Source: an uncultured Bacteroidales bacterium (GTDB taxonomy: Bacteria; Bacteroidota; Bacteroidia; Bacteroidales; P3). From it: a DNA stretch of 64,000 nucleotides. The stretch spans positions 54,040-118,039 of the forward strand of contig CALUMK010000005.1 in NCBI GenBank assembly GCA_944321735.1, read 5' to 3'. Under the pieces are notes generated by a model, which was not told the DNA's origin, ran no database searches, and saw nothing but the letters and a program-made list of their open reading frames with translations. The translations under genes were made by a program, and so were the position numbers. Positions 1 through 9,275 of the stretch are shown piece by piece (positions within the stretch are counted from its first letter, which is position 1; each line of letters starts with the position of its first letter).

Positions 1-69
1 ACCAAACGCATGGTCATTACCGATTAAAACTTCGCCCCATCATAAGTCAAACAAATCACACCAGAACCA

Positions 70-102
70 ATGGGAGAACATCTCTAAAAGCAGTTCTCCC
101 AT
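70..102. other. Perfect 10-bp stem-loop just before the first gene
   Basis: ATGGGAGAAC (70-79) pairs with GTTCTCCCAT (93-102). It ends 15 bases before the ATG of the first gene. Only a weak T run follows, so it may be the end of a gene outside the window or a 5' leader hairpin. Confidence 0.5.
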
Positions 103-117
103 TTAAAACAGCATATC

Positions 118-1038
118 ATGAAAATCTCAAAACTAATCGGAACAATAACCTTCGCTTTTTCGTGCATCGCCTTTGCATTTTGCCAGGAGGAATTCACTTT
201 CAAGCTCTACATGGAATCCCTCGCCAACGGGAAAAAGGACACATTGGAATTAGGGGCTTCCCCCAACGGTCTCACTGGTTGCCAATATCTCCCAGCCACG
301 TGCACTCCCGTCTTTTATCCTTTTAACGACACATTAAACCACATCGGTGCATTTGCCGTAACAGGCGAACCATGGAACTTCGCACAAGAAGACCCTAATT
401 CCCCTAATTCCACCCTGCCTTTGGAATGTCCTGTATTTTTGAAATCAAAAATCACCCCACTCGCCTACGACATCCCTATTGTCGTTCCAGCCAGCGCCAC
501 CCCCGTTGTGGTCAGATGGGATTCCGTCCTGCTATCAAACCCATATGTAGCTACTCCTCTAATGACCGACTGGCAACCCCAATATCGATGGGACATAGGA
601 GGAGGATATATCGGCGGTCAATATAGACTATGGATGAACGAATGTTCTTCTTGGATCATACAAGAACTGGATTCCAGCCAAGCACATTGGGGACACCAGG
701 CTCTTTATGTCAACATACCCGATTCCGCCAATAACCCGCACCGATACTTGGCTTTCTTCATTTGCCTAGGATATGACAGAACTTTCAGCAATGAAAGCAA
801 TGAAAAAACAACTCAAACAATAAACATCCTTCCCAACCCTGTATCAGAATCTTTCACTTTTTACAGCGACATGACCCTGCATAATTGGCGCGTATTCAAC
901 ATCGCAGGGCAAATCATAGCCTCCGGTGCTGGCTCACAATCCCAAGTCGATTGCCGTGGATGGAGCAAAGGTCTGTACATCTTTGAGGGCACTTCGCCGC
1001 AAATGCAGAAACATCATGTCAAATTCATAAAAAGATAA
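118..1038 (+). CDS. Secreted T9SS cargo protein (type A sorting domain), function unknown
   Basis: A 306-residue protein. A Sec signal peptide covers about residues 1-22 (basic start, then FAFSCIAFAFC, then QEE). The body, about 23-235, matches no family I recognise and has several Cys and aromatic residues. The last ~70 residues form a type IX sorting domain: it starts ILPNPVSESF, continues with a WRVFNIAGQ strand and ends GLYIFEG...VKFIKR. In this family the domain directs export across the outer membrane and is then cleaved. The tail closely resembles that of the gene at 9276-10883, which suggests a shared sorting class. Two damaged T9SS-type genes follow on the same strand. Secretion class is well supported; function is unknown. 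Confidence 0.85.
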   Translation: MKISKLIGTITFAFSCIAFAFCQEEFTFKLYMESLANGKKDTLELGASPNGLTGCQYLPATCTPVFYPFNDTLNHIGAFAVTGEPWNFAQEDPNSPNSTLPLECPVFLKSKITPLAYDIPIVVPASATPVVVRWDSVLLSNPYVATPLMTDWQPQYRWDIGGGYIGGQYRLWMNECSSWIIQELDSSQAHWGHQALYVNIPDSANNPHRYLAFFICLGYDRTFSNESNEKTTQTINILPNPVSESFTFYSDMTLHNWRVFNIAGQIIASGAGSQSQVDCRGWSKGLYIFEGTSPQMQKHHVKFIKR

Positions 1039-1042
1039 AGCA

Positions 1043-1339
1043 ATGAAACGATAATTCATCATTATATGCTCGCTGCTCCCTGTCCTTTTGCACGGACAAG
1101 ATTACCATTTGGACAAGATGCCTATCGGTCCCTCTACAATGAAAGGGGCTGTAAATAGCACGTTCCCCAATCCTGGTATGGGAAATACAATATACCGTGA
1201 TTATATCCCGTACAATCTTGACAAGAAGGCAGAGGTAAATGTCAACTTGGTCTTTATCCAAAAGACAACGGGACAGGGAATTTTTAAGAAAACAATCCCG
1301 AACACCAATTGTTCTGGGAAACAGTCTCCGAAACCATAA
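1043..1339 (+). pseudogene. Remnant of a T9SS cargo gene with a stop in its signal peptide
   Basis: From the ATG at 1043 the frame reads MKR, stop (TAA 1052-1054), then FIIICSLLPVLLHGQ, which is a good signal-peptide core with a cleavage-like Gln. The same frame stays open to 1339. It contains a sorting-domain-like stretch, FPNPGMGN followed by YIP...DKKAEV and TGQGIFKKTIPN. This resembles type IX tails but has no mature body between signal and tail. After 1310 the expected C-terminus is lost, and another frame looks coding for a few codons. I read this as a decayed gene that lost its body. An ATG at 1088 would give an 83-residue product without a signal, which is unlikely to be real. Confidence 0.6.
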
Positions 1340-1406
1340 ATGAATATATTCTCTTAAAAAATCGTTGAAATATCGCACAAAAAACTGCAAATATAGAGCC
1401 AATACA

Positions 1407-2700
1407 ATGAAAACTTTGAATAAAAAGAATTATGCAGGTATGCAATTCAAAGATAATGCATCGGCTACCTACTCCAAAAAGAAATGGCGCAAATTTCTCT
1501 TTTTTCTCTTATGTTCAGGAGTAAGTTTTTGGGGAAGTATCAGTGCACAGTCTCCTTATTATCACTTCAATGGGAAAAAGATTCCTTTATCTGTCAGTAA
1601 AGAAAAAATTTGCATCCTAACCCCTAAAGTCCATGAAAGTACCTCACAAAAATTGCAAAATGCGGTCTTTGAATCTGAAATCTCCAATGATGATTTTATC
1701 ATCCATGTTGTTGACATGAAAGACACAAGTGCTTATTACGCATCTTATTATGGAAACGCAGATGCCGGCAGAAAGGAAAAATCGGATTTACGTAATGCCA
1801 TAGCACTGCCTGTTTATCATGACCGATTCGGCATGGATTTAGTATTGGCAAATCTGCTAAAGGTAAGATTGAAATCTGTCTCGGACACATCCCTGCTACA
1901 AGAAGAATGCCAGCGGTACAAACTCGAAATAAAAGAAAGTTCCGCATGGCTTCCCTTATGGTACGTTTTGAGTATCACTCCAGAAACAAGGATGAATACA
2001 TTGGACGTTGCTAATAGACTCCATGAAAGTGGTCTGTTTTTGGCGGCATGTCCGGAATTCTTCTGCAAAAACACAGTTGAATGCGTATCCGAACCCGATT
2101 TTGACCTGCAGTGGAACTTGTCGAACGAAATGCATCCCGGCATTGATATTTCTATCTGCCAAGCATGGGAAATCAGCCAAGGAAGAGGAGTGAACATAGC
2201 TATTGTGGACGGAGGAATAGACAAGGAACATATTGACTTGAAAGACAACATTCATCCCATGAGCTTCGATGCCATGACGCAAACATCCCCCAGCAAACAA
2301 TATAGCTCCCATGGCATGTCCTCATGTGTCTGGCATTGCCGCGCTACTTCTAAGTGTCAGGCCGGATTTGACTGGACAACAAGTTAGGGATATCATCGAA
2401 CAGACAGCAAAAAAAATCGGAGACACTTCCTATGCATATCATCCCGAAAGATCCAACGGGACTTGGAACAGAAAATACGGGTACGGCCTGGTGGATGCTG
2501 CTGCCGCCGTACGCAAAGCCTGCCCTGTAACATCCTTCACCGATAGGACAGTTACAGAGGACATCCAAGTGGAAGGCTGCCATGTGGAAACGGGGGACAT
2601 ATCCGTGGAAAACGGAGCTTCCGTCCTCATCGAAGCAGGTTCATCCGCTACTATCACCGGGAAAATCAAAGTCAAAGACGGTTCGTTCACTATAAAATGA
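1407..2700 (+). pseudogene. Subtilisin-like (S8) serine protease, disrupted by deletion and frameshift
   Basis: The ATG at 1407 opens a long N-region with a late hydrophobic signal (FLFFLLCSGVSFWGSISAQ), a ~190-residue propeptide-like part, and the catalytic Asp motif VNIAIVDGGID. The text then reaches SSHG, which looks like the catalytic His block, and jumps at about 2311 into a different frame reading MACPHVSGIAALLLS. That segment normally follows the catalytic Ser (GTSMACPHVSG). The whole stretch from His to Ser is missing, including the Ser. The downstream part continues in frame through RKYGYGLVDAAAAV to 2700, with a beta-repeat tail (GDISVENGASVLIEAG) common in Bacteroidota exoproteins. 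The upstream frame stops at 2387. The product cannot be an active protease. The 3' end overlaps the next gene by 4 bp (ATGA). Confidence 0.85.
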
Positions 2701-4049
2701 AAAGCATCATGAAAAAGACAATAACTGCGCTGACGAGCATCGCCCTGTTCTTGTCCTGCACAGCCACAAGTCAGGCACAATTACGATTTATTGACACTAT
2801 CCCTTATGGATGGAACATTTCTCTCCGTATTGAACCAAACCTCCGTGTTTTTAACGACACGCTATATCTATACACAGAATCAGGACTTTATATATACGAT
2901 TTAGAAAATCCCGGAAAGATGGAACTGGCGGGATTTGCGGGCGTCCCGACCTTGGATATGGTAAAGGATAGAAGCAGCATCATGGTTTTGGGCATCGGTT
3001 CGTCTGATGGAACCGATAGCTTGCTATTTTATTCGGAAGATAAAGGAAAGACGTTTTGCAACCATACTCCCCCGGAGCTGATAGACACCACCCGTGGATT
3101 CGTACACCCTCAAGTGGAAGCCATTACCCAAAACCCCTTGAACCCCTCCCGCTGGCTGATATTCCTGCCCTCAAAGGGATTTCATCACACCTTCAACCAT
3201 GGATCAACTTGGGAAAGAGCCGCCCTATGGTATCCGGTGGCATCCGGGGTACCTTGCAGTCAACTCACATTCCATCCTTTGGACACCACGCTTTTCTATC
3301 TGACGGGCGAATCCACATTTCAACTAGGCATGATCATGGTAACTGACACCAAAATCGATTCATTCTTTTACTATGAGACCAATAGCGATAGCCGCATCTA
3401 CAATATAGACTTCCACCCAAACAATGCAGGTTCGTTGATTTACTGCGACCTGCTGGGATCGGTCGGATTCTCTTCCGATACAGGGAAGACATGGAAATCC
3501 ACCTATCGGCATTCTGGACTCCAACGTGTGTTTTTCAATCCCGTACATCCGGACACGCTCTATGCCATAAGTAAAAATGGACAAGGTTCGCTACAGATTC
3601 TCGCCTCGTCCAATGGGGGAAGGGCATGGAAAGTGGCCTTTGAATCCAATGCCACACCCAATACCGCCGATTCGCTGTACCGGAGCAGCCGGACTTACGA
3701 CTTCCTACTCTACCGTGACCGCCTGTTCATTTACACTTCTGCAGGCCTGTTCGAAATGGACATGGATGCCTTGGACATACCGGAAAGACCTGATGTTTTG
3801 ACTGAGCGGTCTAAATCGAATTCCATTCGGATATATCCTAATCCTGCGCGAGAAACAATTTGGTACATGGGAATGGAAAACGTACAAAGAATCGAAATTC
3901 TGGACATGAGTGGCAGATTGGTTAAAACCATAATGCAGCCTTCAGAAAACCGGATAGATATAACAGACATTTCCCCTGGGTTGTATGTCGTCGGCTTTTA
4001 TGGCATCAATGGATATGCACAGGCCAAAATGATTGTTGCCACGCCCTGA
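2697..4049 (+). CDS. Secreted T9SS protein with Asp-box (BNR/sortilin-like) propeller
   Basis: A 450-residue protein. Start at 2697 overlaps the preceding TGA; an ATG at 2709 (MKKTITALTSIALFLSC) is equally plausible and gives a neater signal peptide. The body carries Asp-box repeats of the sialidase/sortilin propeller type: SEDKGKTF, NHGSTWERA, SSDTGKTWKS and SSNGGRAWKV, roughly 60-100 residues apart. The C-terminal ~75 residues are a type A sorting domain (IRIYPNPARETI, then IEILDMSGRLVKTI, then GLYVVGFYG). Asp-box folds occur in glycosidases and in binding proteins. I see no catalytic signature, so no enzyme activity is claimed. It is a paralogue of 9276-10883. A strong terminator follows. 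Confidence 0.85.
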   Translation: MKSIMKKTITALTSIALFLSCTATSQAQLRFIDTIPYGWNISLRIEPNLRVFNDTLYLYTESGLYIYDLENPGKMELAGFAGVPTLDMVKDRSSIMVLGIGSSDGTDSLLFYSEDKGKTFCNHTPPELIDTTRGFVHPQVEAITQNPLNPSRWLIFLPSKGFHHTFNHGSTWERAALWYPVASGVPCSQLTFHPLDTTLFYLTGESTFQLGMIMVTDTKIDSFFYYETNSDSRIYNIDFHPNNAGSLIYCDLLGSVGFSSDTGKTWKSTYRHSGLQRVFFNPVHPDTLYAISKNGQGSLQILASSNGGRAWKVAFESNATPNTADSLYRSSRTYDFLLYRDRLFIYTSAGLFEMDMDALDIPERPDVLTERSKSNSIRIYPNPARETIWYMGMENVQRIEILDMSGRLVKTIMQPSENRIDITDISPGLYVVGFYGINGYAQAKMIVATP

Positions 4050-4074
4050 TAAGCCAGAACTCAACTTTTTCATA

Positions 4075-4114
4075 AGGGCAGGAAAACGTGTGCGATTCCT
4101 GCCCTATTTTTTTT
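4075..4114 (+). terminator. Rho-independent terminator
   Basis: AGGGCAGGAA (4075-4084) pairs perfectly with TTCCTGCCCT (4096-4105) and is followed by eight T (4107-4114). Confidence 0.92.
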
Positions 4115-4158
4115 ACAATACATTTATTAACAACATTTTAAAACAAATACATAGAATC

Positions 4159-4190
4159 TTGGATATATCCTCCGGTTACACTACATTTGT
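4159..4190 (+). promoter_or_regulatory. Bacteroidota-type promoter for the SUI1-like gene
   Basis: TTG at 4159-4161, 20 bases, then TACATTTGT at 4182-4190, matching the TTG-n19-21-TAnnTTTG pattern. The ATG of the next gene lies 85 bases downstream. Confidence 0.6.
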
Positions 4191-4274
4191 CCTTGGCTGA
4201 AAACAATTTCAAAACCAAAGCCCCGATTGCCGCAAACGCGACAAAGCGATCATGGGGCAACATACCCGATTGCC

Positions 4275-4613
4275 ATGAACAAGAAACGACCCGTAGGCGT
4301 AGTCTATTCCACCGACCCCAACTTCCAATACCAATACGAAGAAGAACCCGAAGCCGAAACCCTGGAACCTTCGCATCAGGATTTGCGCGTGTTGCGCGAT
4401 GCCAAAGGCCGGGGAGGCAAGACCGTGACCCTGATTCGAGGTTTCGTAGGAACCGCTGCCGATTTGGAAGCCTTGGGCAAGCTGCTCAAAAACCGCTGCG
4501 GCATAGGCGGCTCGGTCAAAGATGGGGAAATCATCCTTCAAGGCGATGTCCGGGACAAAGCCTGCGATATCCTGACAAAAGAAGGCTACCGCTTCAAACG
4601 CGCCGGAGGCTGA
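4275..4613 (+). CDS. SUI1/eIF1-like translation initiation factor (YciH type)
   Basis: A 112-residue protein. The start is the ATG at 4275 (MNKKRPVGVVYSTDP); upstream codons in frame reach only a TTG and look non-coding. An acidic linker (YEEEPEAETL) precedes the SUI1 domain: LRVLRDAKGRGGKTVTLIRG, then DLEALGKLLKNRCGIGGSV, then GEIILQGDVRDKACDIL. The basic GRGGKTVT loop and the GGSVKDGEI turn are hallmarks of the eIF1 fold. Bacterial members bind the ribosome, but their cellular role is poorly settled. Length is normal. It is a single-gene unit with its own promoter. Confidence 0.93.
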   Translation: MNKKRPVGVVYSTDPNFQYQYEEEPEAETLEPSHQDLRVLRDAKGRGGKTVTLIRGFVGTAADLEALGKLLKNRCGIGGSVKDGEIILQGDVRDKACDILTKEGYRFKRAGG

Positions 4614-5154
4614 ATTCAATCAAGTTTAATTTCAAGCTCTGCGTTCGTTGGGCTATTATCGTTTCCGGATATTTATACTCTTTCCTGAAAGTCCCCAAAT
4701 CCCATGAACCACATGGTATTCCTATGTTTAACCTGTTTCTTATCAATTTTCGACATCACATCTGCAAAGCCCAAACGCCACCATCTACTGAAAAATTTTC
4801 CATAAAGAGGCGAGAATTCAAGAAAAATTCTTATACTTGTAAAATTTTCTTCGGGTAGGACGCAGGCATCTATCCGATGCAAGAACAGAAATCCCACCGT
4901 CCAAAGAAGAAGTAACAAACTGATTACAAACGAAAACCGAAGCAAACCGAGTACAGAGAGACAAGCATTGAGACAGTAAACATCCGCGATTTTTCCAAAA
5001 CAGTTCCCTCTTTTGAACGCAAAAAACCTTGCAAAAAACAAGGATGGGATTTTTACACTCCTGCAAAAGCGGAACTCAAAGGAGCGGATTCCCGGCAAAC
5101 AAGGCCGCCAAAAAACAAAAACAACAATTAACTACTAACCAAAACCAACCTCTT
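4614..5154. other. Gene-free interval and leader of the following gene
   Basis: About 540 bases with no ORF of quality on either strand. The only signal is a weak -7-like TATACTTG at 4832-4839 without a convincing -33 element. The sequence becomes A-rich just before the ATG at 5155, as is usual in this phylum. Confidence 0.6.
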
Positions 5155-8100
5155 ATGAAATCGAACATCTTTTTGAGCCTTCTGACTGGATTCTTCCTGA
5201 TTTGCGCTCCGCCGCTTGCCAACGCGCAAGAATTCATCGACATTGAACCGAATGAAATCCGGGACAAGGTACAAGGCGAAGACTATGAGAACATTTATCG
5301 AATCAGCAACCTGACCATTACGTTCATACAAACCAGCACCTACGACAATACCATTTATGCCCAGAACGACAATGGCGGCATCCAAATCAAAGACGATTAC
5401 GGAGTCCTCTATGAACGAACTTACCAAGTCGGGGACGTGCTGGAGGCCGTTTCCGGATACCTCATGGTACCAGGGATGCAAGCCGCCCATATGATTATAA
5501 CGAATGACCCCGGCGAGCCGACTCAGACCGGCCAAAACCCGAATCCTGTCACCGTGACGATTGACGAACTCAAAGCCAATCCACACGATTACGAATCCAG
5601 ACTGATCAAGATCGAAGACGTGGAGTTCTTCGAACGCACCGAAGGACAGACCTTTACGAGCAGTTCGGCCAATTACGCTATCCGCCAAAGCGCCGAGGGC
5701 AGCAGCATCAACGCCCGCAATTTAGATGCCAGCCTGGACGGCACGCCCGTACCGGCCACAGCCACGCTGGTTGGCATCTCCACCACGCCCAGCGGCACAA
5801 TCATCGGTCTCCGTAGCCCATCGGATATCACCAATATCGGAGAGCCTGAACCGGAACCAGAACCTGAGCCCGAGCCGGAACCCTCGCAGCCCAACCTCTT
5901 TTCCAACGGAGGCTTTGAAGAATGGGGAAATCCAAGCACATTCAATCCCAGCGGAAGCATCACCGATTGGACCAGCCAAATGGGTTATGAAAAGGAAACC
6001 ACCAACATCCTCGAAGGCGAAGCCGCATTGAAAATCAATAGCGGTGCGATGGCCAACTACCTGACCCAAGATATCGGCAGCGCGCTGAATCCCATCTTCA
6101 AAGCGGGCGACACCTGCCTTATCCTCATCAACTACTACTTAGTAGAAAGCCAAGGTGAAGACATCAGCATGGCCAGCACATGGAAAGGCTCAGCCGGAGT
6201 AGGCGAATTGGATCATGATGCCGACATCCTGAACAACGGCATCTTCTTTGGCGGCGAAACCGGGAAATGGCAGCAAAAGATATTCAAGACCACCGTGCCG
6301 GAAGGCGCCGTCTCTTTCACCTTCAACTTGGGCCTCAACAAAGAATCCACAATCATCTTCGATGACTTCCGATTCACCACCATCACCCCCACAGAAACCG
6401 AACCGGAGCCTGGACCAGCCGCTACCATCACCGCCAGCCCGGCACTGCTCTCTTTCGAAGCCGAAATCAATGGATGCGACAGCAGCGAGGTCGTTACCAT
6501 AGGGGGCAGCCATATCGCGTCGGACATCAAAGTGGAAATTGCCGGAAAGGATGCCGAATTCTTCCGCAGCCCGCTAAGCGCAATCCCGGCAGAAGACCTC
6601 AGCCGTTCGTTCAAGCTCTACTACAGCCCGCTAGAAGAAGGCCCGCATTCCGCTGTTTTGGTATTGAGCAATCCCGATGCCGATACCGTGGAAGTGGAAC
6701 TCAGAGGCACGACACCGCCGCCCCCGGGTGAAGCTATCATCACAGTGGACGGATTCAACCTGGAGCAATTCCAAGCACCCATCGGCGGCAAGCATGAAAA
6801 GACCGTGACCGTATCCTCGGAAAACCTGACGGAGCACATCACCGTGTCACGCGAAGGTAGCGGCATGGAGCATTTCCTTATCAGCACCACATTGCTCACG
6901 CGCAATACCGATGTCGAACTCGCCATCACCTACCAGCCCAAAGCCGCTGGCACGCATGAAGCCCAAATCGTCTTCACATCGGGCGAAACCGTCACTAAAG
7001 TCACCGTGAAAGGCGTTTGCGCCGAAACCGCCGAAGGCTGGAAAGAGACCTTTGAAAGCATGCCGGTACACGATGAATACGGCGACTTCTATGCCGAGGG
7101 CGACAAAGGAAGCTACCACCTTGTCAATGCCATCGCCACCGATGAAACCGATATAGAAAACCATTTGGTACGCCTGAACGGCAATGGTGCCTACCTCGCA
7201 ATGGATTTCGACATCCTGGACGGCATCAAAGACGTTACAGCCCATATTTCCAGCAGCCCCGATGCCGAACAAGCCGCCAAAGTACTGCTGCAAAGCTCTA
7301 CCGACTTCGGGCTCAGCTGGCAAAAGGTACAAGACACGATGAGCGCGCCCACCGACGGCTCCAGCCGAATCGCCACATGGACGGTGAACATTTCCGAACC
7401 GGTCCGCCTGCGCTGGATCGTAGTCAACCCTTCCGAGACCAAGACCGCCTTGGACATTGACAACATCACGCTCAATCCATCCGAAAGAGACAGCCTCGGC
7501 ATCGACCAGCTTCTGAACCTGGACGACTCCAAGCCCTTGGCATCGCTCGAAGAAAGCTTTGACGGAACCCGCCACAACAAACCGGTCGTATTGGAAGGCT
7601 GGCGCAACATCCTGCTCAAAGGCCAACGTCCTTGGTGGACCTACCAGCACAAGAACACCGAAACCGAAGAAGTAGAAAACTACTCAGCCAAGGCGACCGC
7701 CTACCTCTCTACCGCCGCCACGACCGAAGACTATGAAATGTGGTTGGTGACTCCGGCCTTGGACGGCACCGTGGCATCGAAAATCTTCACTTTCCGCGTG
7801 ATGGGAGACCTGCTGCCCGAAAAGGATTCCATGAACAGCATCGAATGCTACTATATTGAACGCGATGGCGAAGGTTATTTCAAATCGCTGATTGAAGTGG
7901 ATATGCCCAAGATTGCCGATGAAAACGGGGAATGGCGCGAGTTCCATGTGAACCTGTCGCAATCCGATATCAATGATGTCTTCTTCATGGCTTTCCGCTT
8001 TGCCGCTCCCGGCGGACGCGAAAACAGCGCGGTGTACTACATCGACGATGTCACCTACGGCAAGACCGATTTGGCTTCCATCAGCGCGTCCGTGCCGCAA

Positions 8101-8925
8101 ATCGATATCGAAAGTTCGGCCTACAAGATTGCGACCTCCGACTCCATAAAAGTGGAAGGCCATGGCCTCAGCCAGCCGATTTCGGTCAGCGTGAGCGGCA
8201 CGAATGCCGAGAATTTCGAACCCAGCCTGAAGACGCTCGATGCCCAAGGCGGCACATTGCAAGTGAACTTCCTGGCCATGGAACCCGGCACCTACACCGC
8301 AGAGCTGCGCCTCTCCTCGCAAGGAGCCGCCGACTTGGTGATTCCCATGCAAGCCATTGTAAGCGATGCCGTTCCTACCATCATCGTGGCGACCGAAGAC
8401 TTGAACATCGCCTTGCATGTTGCCAAAGGACAGGATTCCGTCACCTCCGAACCCATCATTGTCAATCCTTTGGTATTGACCGAGGATATCCGGATAAGCG
8501 TGGAAGGAGCGGATTCCAGCCTGTTCAGCCTCTCGCGTAGCAGCATCCCGATGGACGGCGTGAACGAGGCTTTCACCGTAACCTTCATACCTAGAGGAAA
8601 AGCCTCTGCCGCTGCCCAGATCCGGCTCAGTTCGGCCGGCGCGGAAGACGTGCTGATCCATTTAGTCGGCACTGCCGAGATCGACAATGCCAACGACCCG
8701 CTCCGCGAAGCCGGCATCCGGGTATGGAAACAAGGTGAAAGCCATTTTGTGGAAGCCCCTGGCTTGCAACAAGTCCGTGTCCTGGATATCAGCGGAAGAC
8801 TGGTTCAGCAGCACACCGACACGCAGGATTGCGTGGAATTCTCGCTGCAAGGCGAAGCCCGCGGCATCTACATCCTGCATATCCAGACACCGCAAGGCTG
8901 GTTCGGCATCAAGATTCTGAACTAA
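5155..8925 (+). CDS. Large multidomain T9SS surface protein (OB-fold-like, choice-of-anchor, Ig-like domains)
   Basis: A 1256-residue protein from the ATG at 5155; an in-frame extension back to 5029 lacks a signal and is rejected. Order: signal peptide (1-24, ending PPLANAQ); two OB-fold/DUF5689-like units (about 25-225) with YRISNLTITFI and SRLIKIEDVEF; a Glu-Pro spacer; a galactose-binding-like domain (NGGFEEWGNP to IIFDDFRF); two Ig-like repeats beginning ITASPALLSF and ITVDGFNLEQ; a ~170-residue choice-of-anchor/cleaved-adhesin type domain (YEMWLVTPALDG, AVYYIDDVTYG); two further Ig-like repeats; and a type A sorting tail (VRVLDISGRLVQQ, GIYILHIQTP). Likely a cell-surface adhesin or substrate-binding protein. 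No catalytic residues are evident. A long hairpin follows the stop. Confidence 0.88.
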   Translation: MKSNIFLSLLTGFFLICAPPLANAQEFIDIEPNEIRDKVQGEDYENIYRISNLTITFIQTSTYDNTIYAQNDNGGIQIKDDYGVLYERTYQVGDVLEAVSGYLMVPGMQAAHMIITNDPGEPTQTGQNPNPVTVTIDELKANPHDYESRLIKIEDVEFFERTEGQTFTSSSANYAIRQSAEGSSINARNLDASLDGTPVPATATLVGISTTPSGTIIGLRSPSDITNIGEPEPEPEPEPEPEPSQPNLFSNGGFEEWGNPSTFNPSGSITDWTSQMGYEKETTNILEGEAALKINSGAMANYLTQDIGSALNPIFKAGDTCLILINYYLVESQGEDISMASTWKGSAGVGELDHDADILNNGIFFGGETGKWQQKIFKTTVPEGAVSFTFNLGLNKESTIIFDDFRFTTITPTETEPEPGPAATITASPALLSFEAEINGCDSSEVVTIGGSHIASDIKVEIAGKDAEFFRSPLSAIPAEDLSRSFKLYYSPLEEGPHSAVLVLSNPDADTVEVELRGTTPPPPGEAIITVDGFNLEQFQAPIGGKHEKTVTVSSENLTEHITVSREGSGMEHFLISTTLLTRNTDVELAITYQPKAAGTHEAQIVFTSGETVTKVTVKGVCAETAEGWKETFESMPVHDEYGDFYAEGDKGSYHLVNAIATDETDIENHLVRLNGNGAYLAMDFDILDGIKDVTAHISSSPDAEQAAKVLLQSSTDFGLSWQKVQDTMSAPTDGSSRIATWTVNISEPVRLRWIVVNPSETKTALDIDNITLNPSERDSLGIDQLLNLDDSKPLASLEESFDGTRHNKPVVLEGWRNILLKGQRPWWTYQHKNTETEEVENYSAKATAYLSTAATTEDYEMWLVTPALDGTVASKIFTFRVMGDLLPEKDSMNSIECYYIERDGEGYFKSLIEVDMPKIADENGEWREFHVNLSQSDINDVFFMAFRFAAPGGRENSAVYYIDDVTYGKTDLASISASVPQIDIESSAYKIATSDSIKVEGHGLSQPISVSVSGTNAENFEPSLKTLDAQGGTLQVNFLAMEPGTYTAELRLSSQGAADLVIPMQAIVSDAVPTIIVATEDLNIALHVAKGQDSVTSEPIIVNPLVLTEDIRISVEGADSSLFSLSRSSIPMDGVNEAFTVTFIPRGKASAAAQIRLSSAGAEDVLIHLVGTAEIDNANDPLREAGIRVWKQGESHFVEAPGLQQVRVLDISGRLVQQHTDTQDCVEFSLQGEARGIYILHIQTPQGWFGIKILN
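5841..5884 (+). repeat. Glu-Pro (EP) codon repeat in the surface protein
   Basis: A run of alternating GAR/GAG and CCN codons encodes about eight EP pairs, forming a stiff linker between the OB-like and galactose-binding-like domains. It is prone to length change by slippage. Confidence 0.85.
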
Positions 8926-8937
8926 ACGAAATTGAAA

Positions 8938-8997
8938 AACGGCGGGAAACCTTCCTCTTTCTCGTGACAACAGAGAAAAGAAAGATTTCCCGCCGTT
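8938..8997 (+). terminator. Long stem-loop after the surface protein gene
   Basis: AACGGCGGGAAA (8938-8949) pairs perfectly with TTTCCCGCCGTT (8986-8997); CTTTCTC/GAGAAAAG extends the stem inside. There is no T run on either side, so it is either a weak terminator or an mRNA 3'-end stabiliser. Confidence 0.55.
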
Positions 8998-9086
8998 GCG
9001 GATGCGGAGCTTGCCATTGAGACCAAATCCGTTGATATTGCAGGCCTTTCCCGAACTGAACGTGAACACACCATCCTTTTCCAATC

Positions 9087-9139
9087 TTAACCGCAGACAT
9101 GACCCCAAAGTGGCATTGATAGCTTGAACCTGCGGTTAA
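9087..9139. other. Inverted repeat spanning the -33 region of the next promoter
   Basis: TTAACCGCAG (9087-9096) and CTGCGGTTAA (9130-9139) are perfect complements 33 bases apart. The right arm lies between the -33 and -7 elements of the promoter at 9124-9153. It could be an operator or an upstream terminator. Confidence 0.4.
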
Positions 9140-9153
9140 TTTCATACTTTTGC
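9124..9153 (+). promoter_or_regulatory. Bacteroidota-type promoter
   Basis: TTGA at 9124-9127 and TACTTTTGC at 9145-9153, a full match to TAnnTTTGC. It precedes the ATG at 9276. Confidence 0.65.
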
Positions 9154-9275
9154 ATAAAATAGTTCCTTATCGGAACGAACTTGCCAGAATCCCCAAAGGA
9201 AGCGGATTCACAAAGAAACCAACGACCCCAAAAGAGAACCCCAAAAAGTTTATAGCCACAACAAAAACTACTGCC

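Noticed and set aside
1043-1060. Recoded stop (selenocysteine or stop-codon reassignment) in the relic
   Set aside because: The stop is TAA in a signal peptide, the gene lacks a body, and all other genes use TAA as a normal stop.
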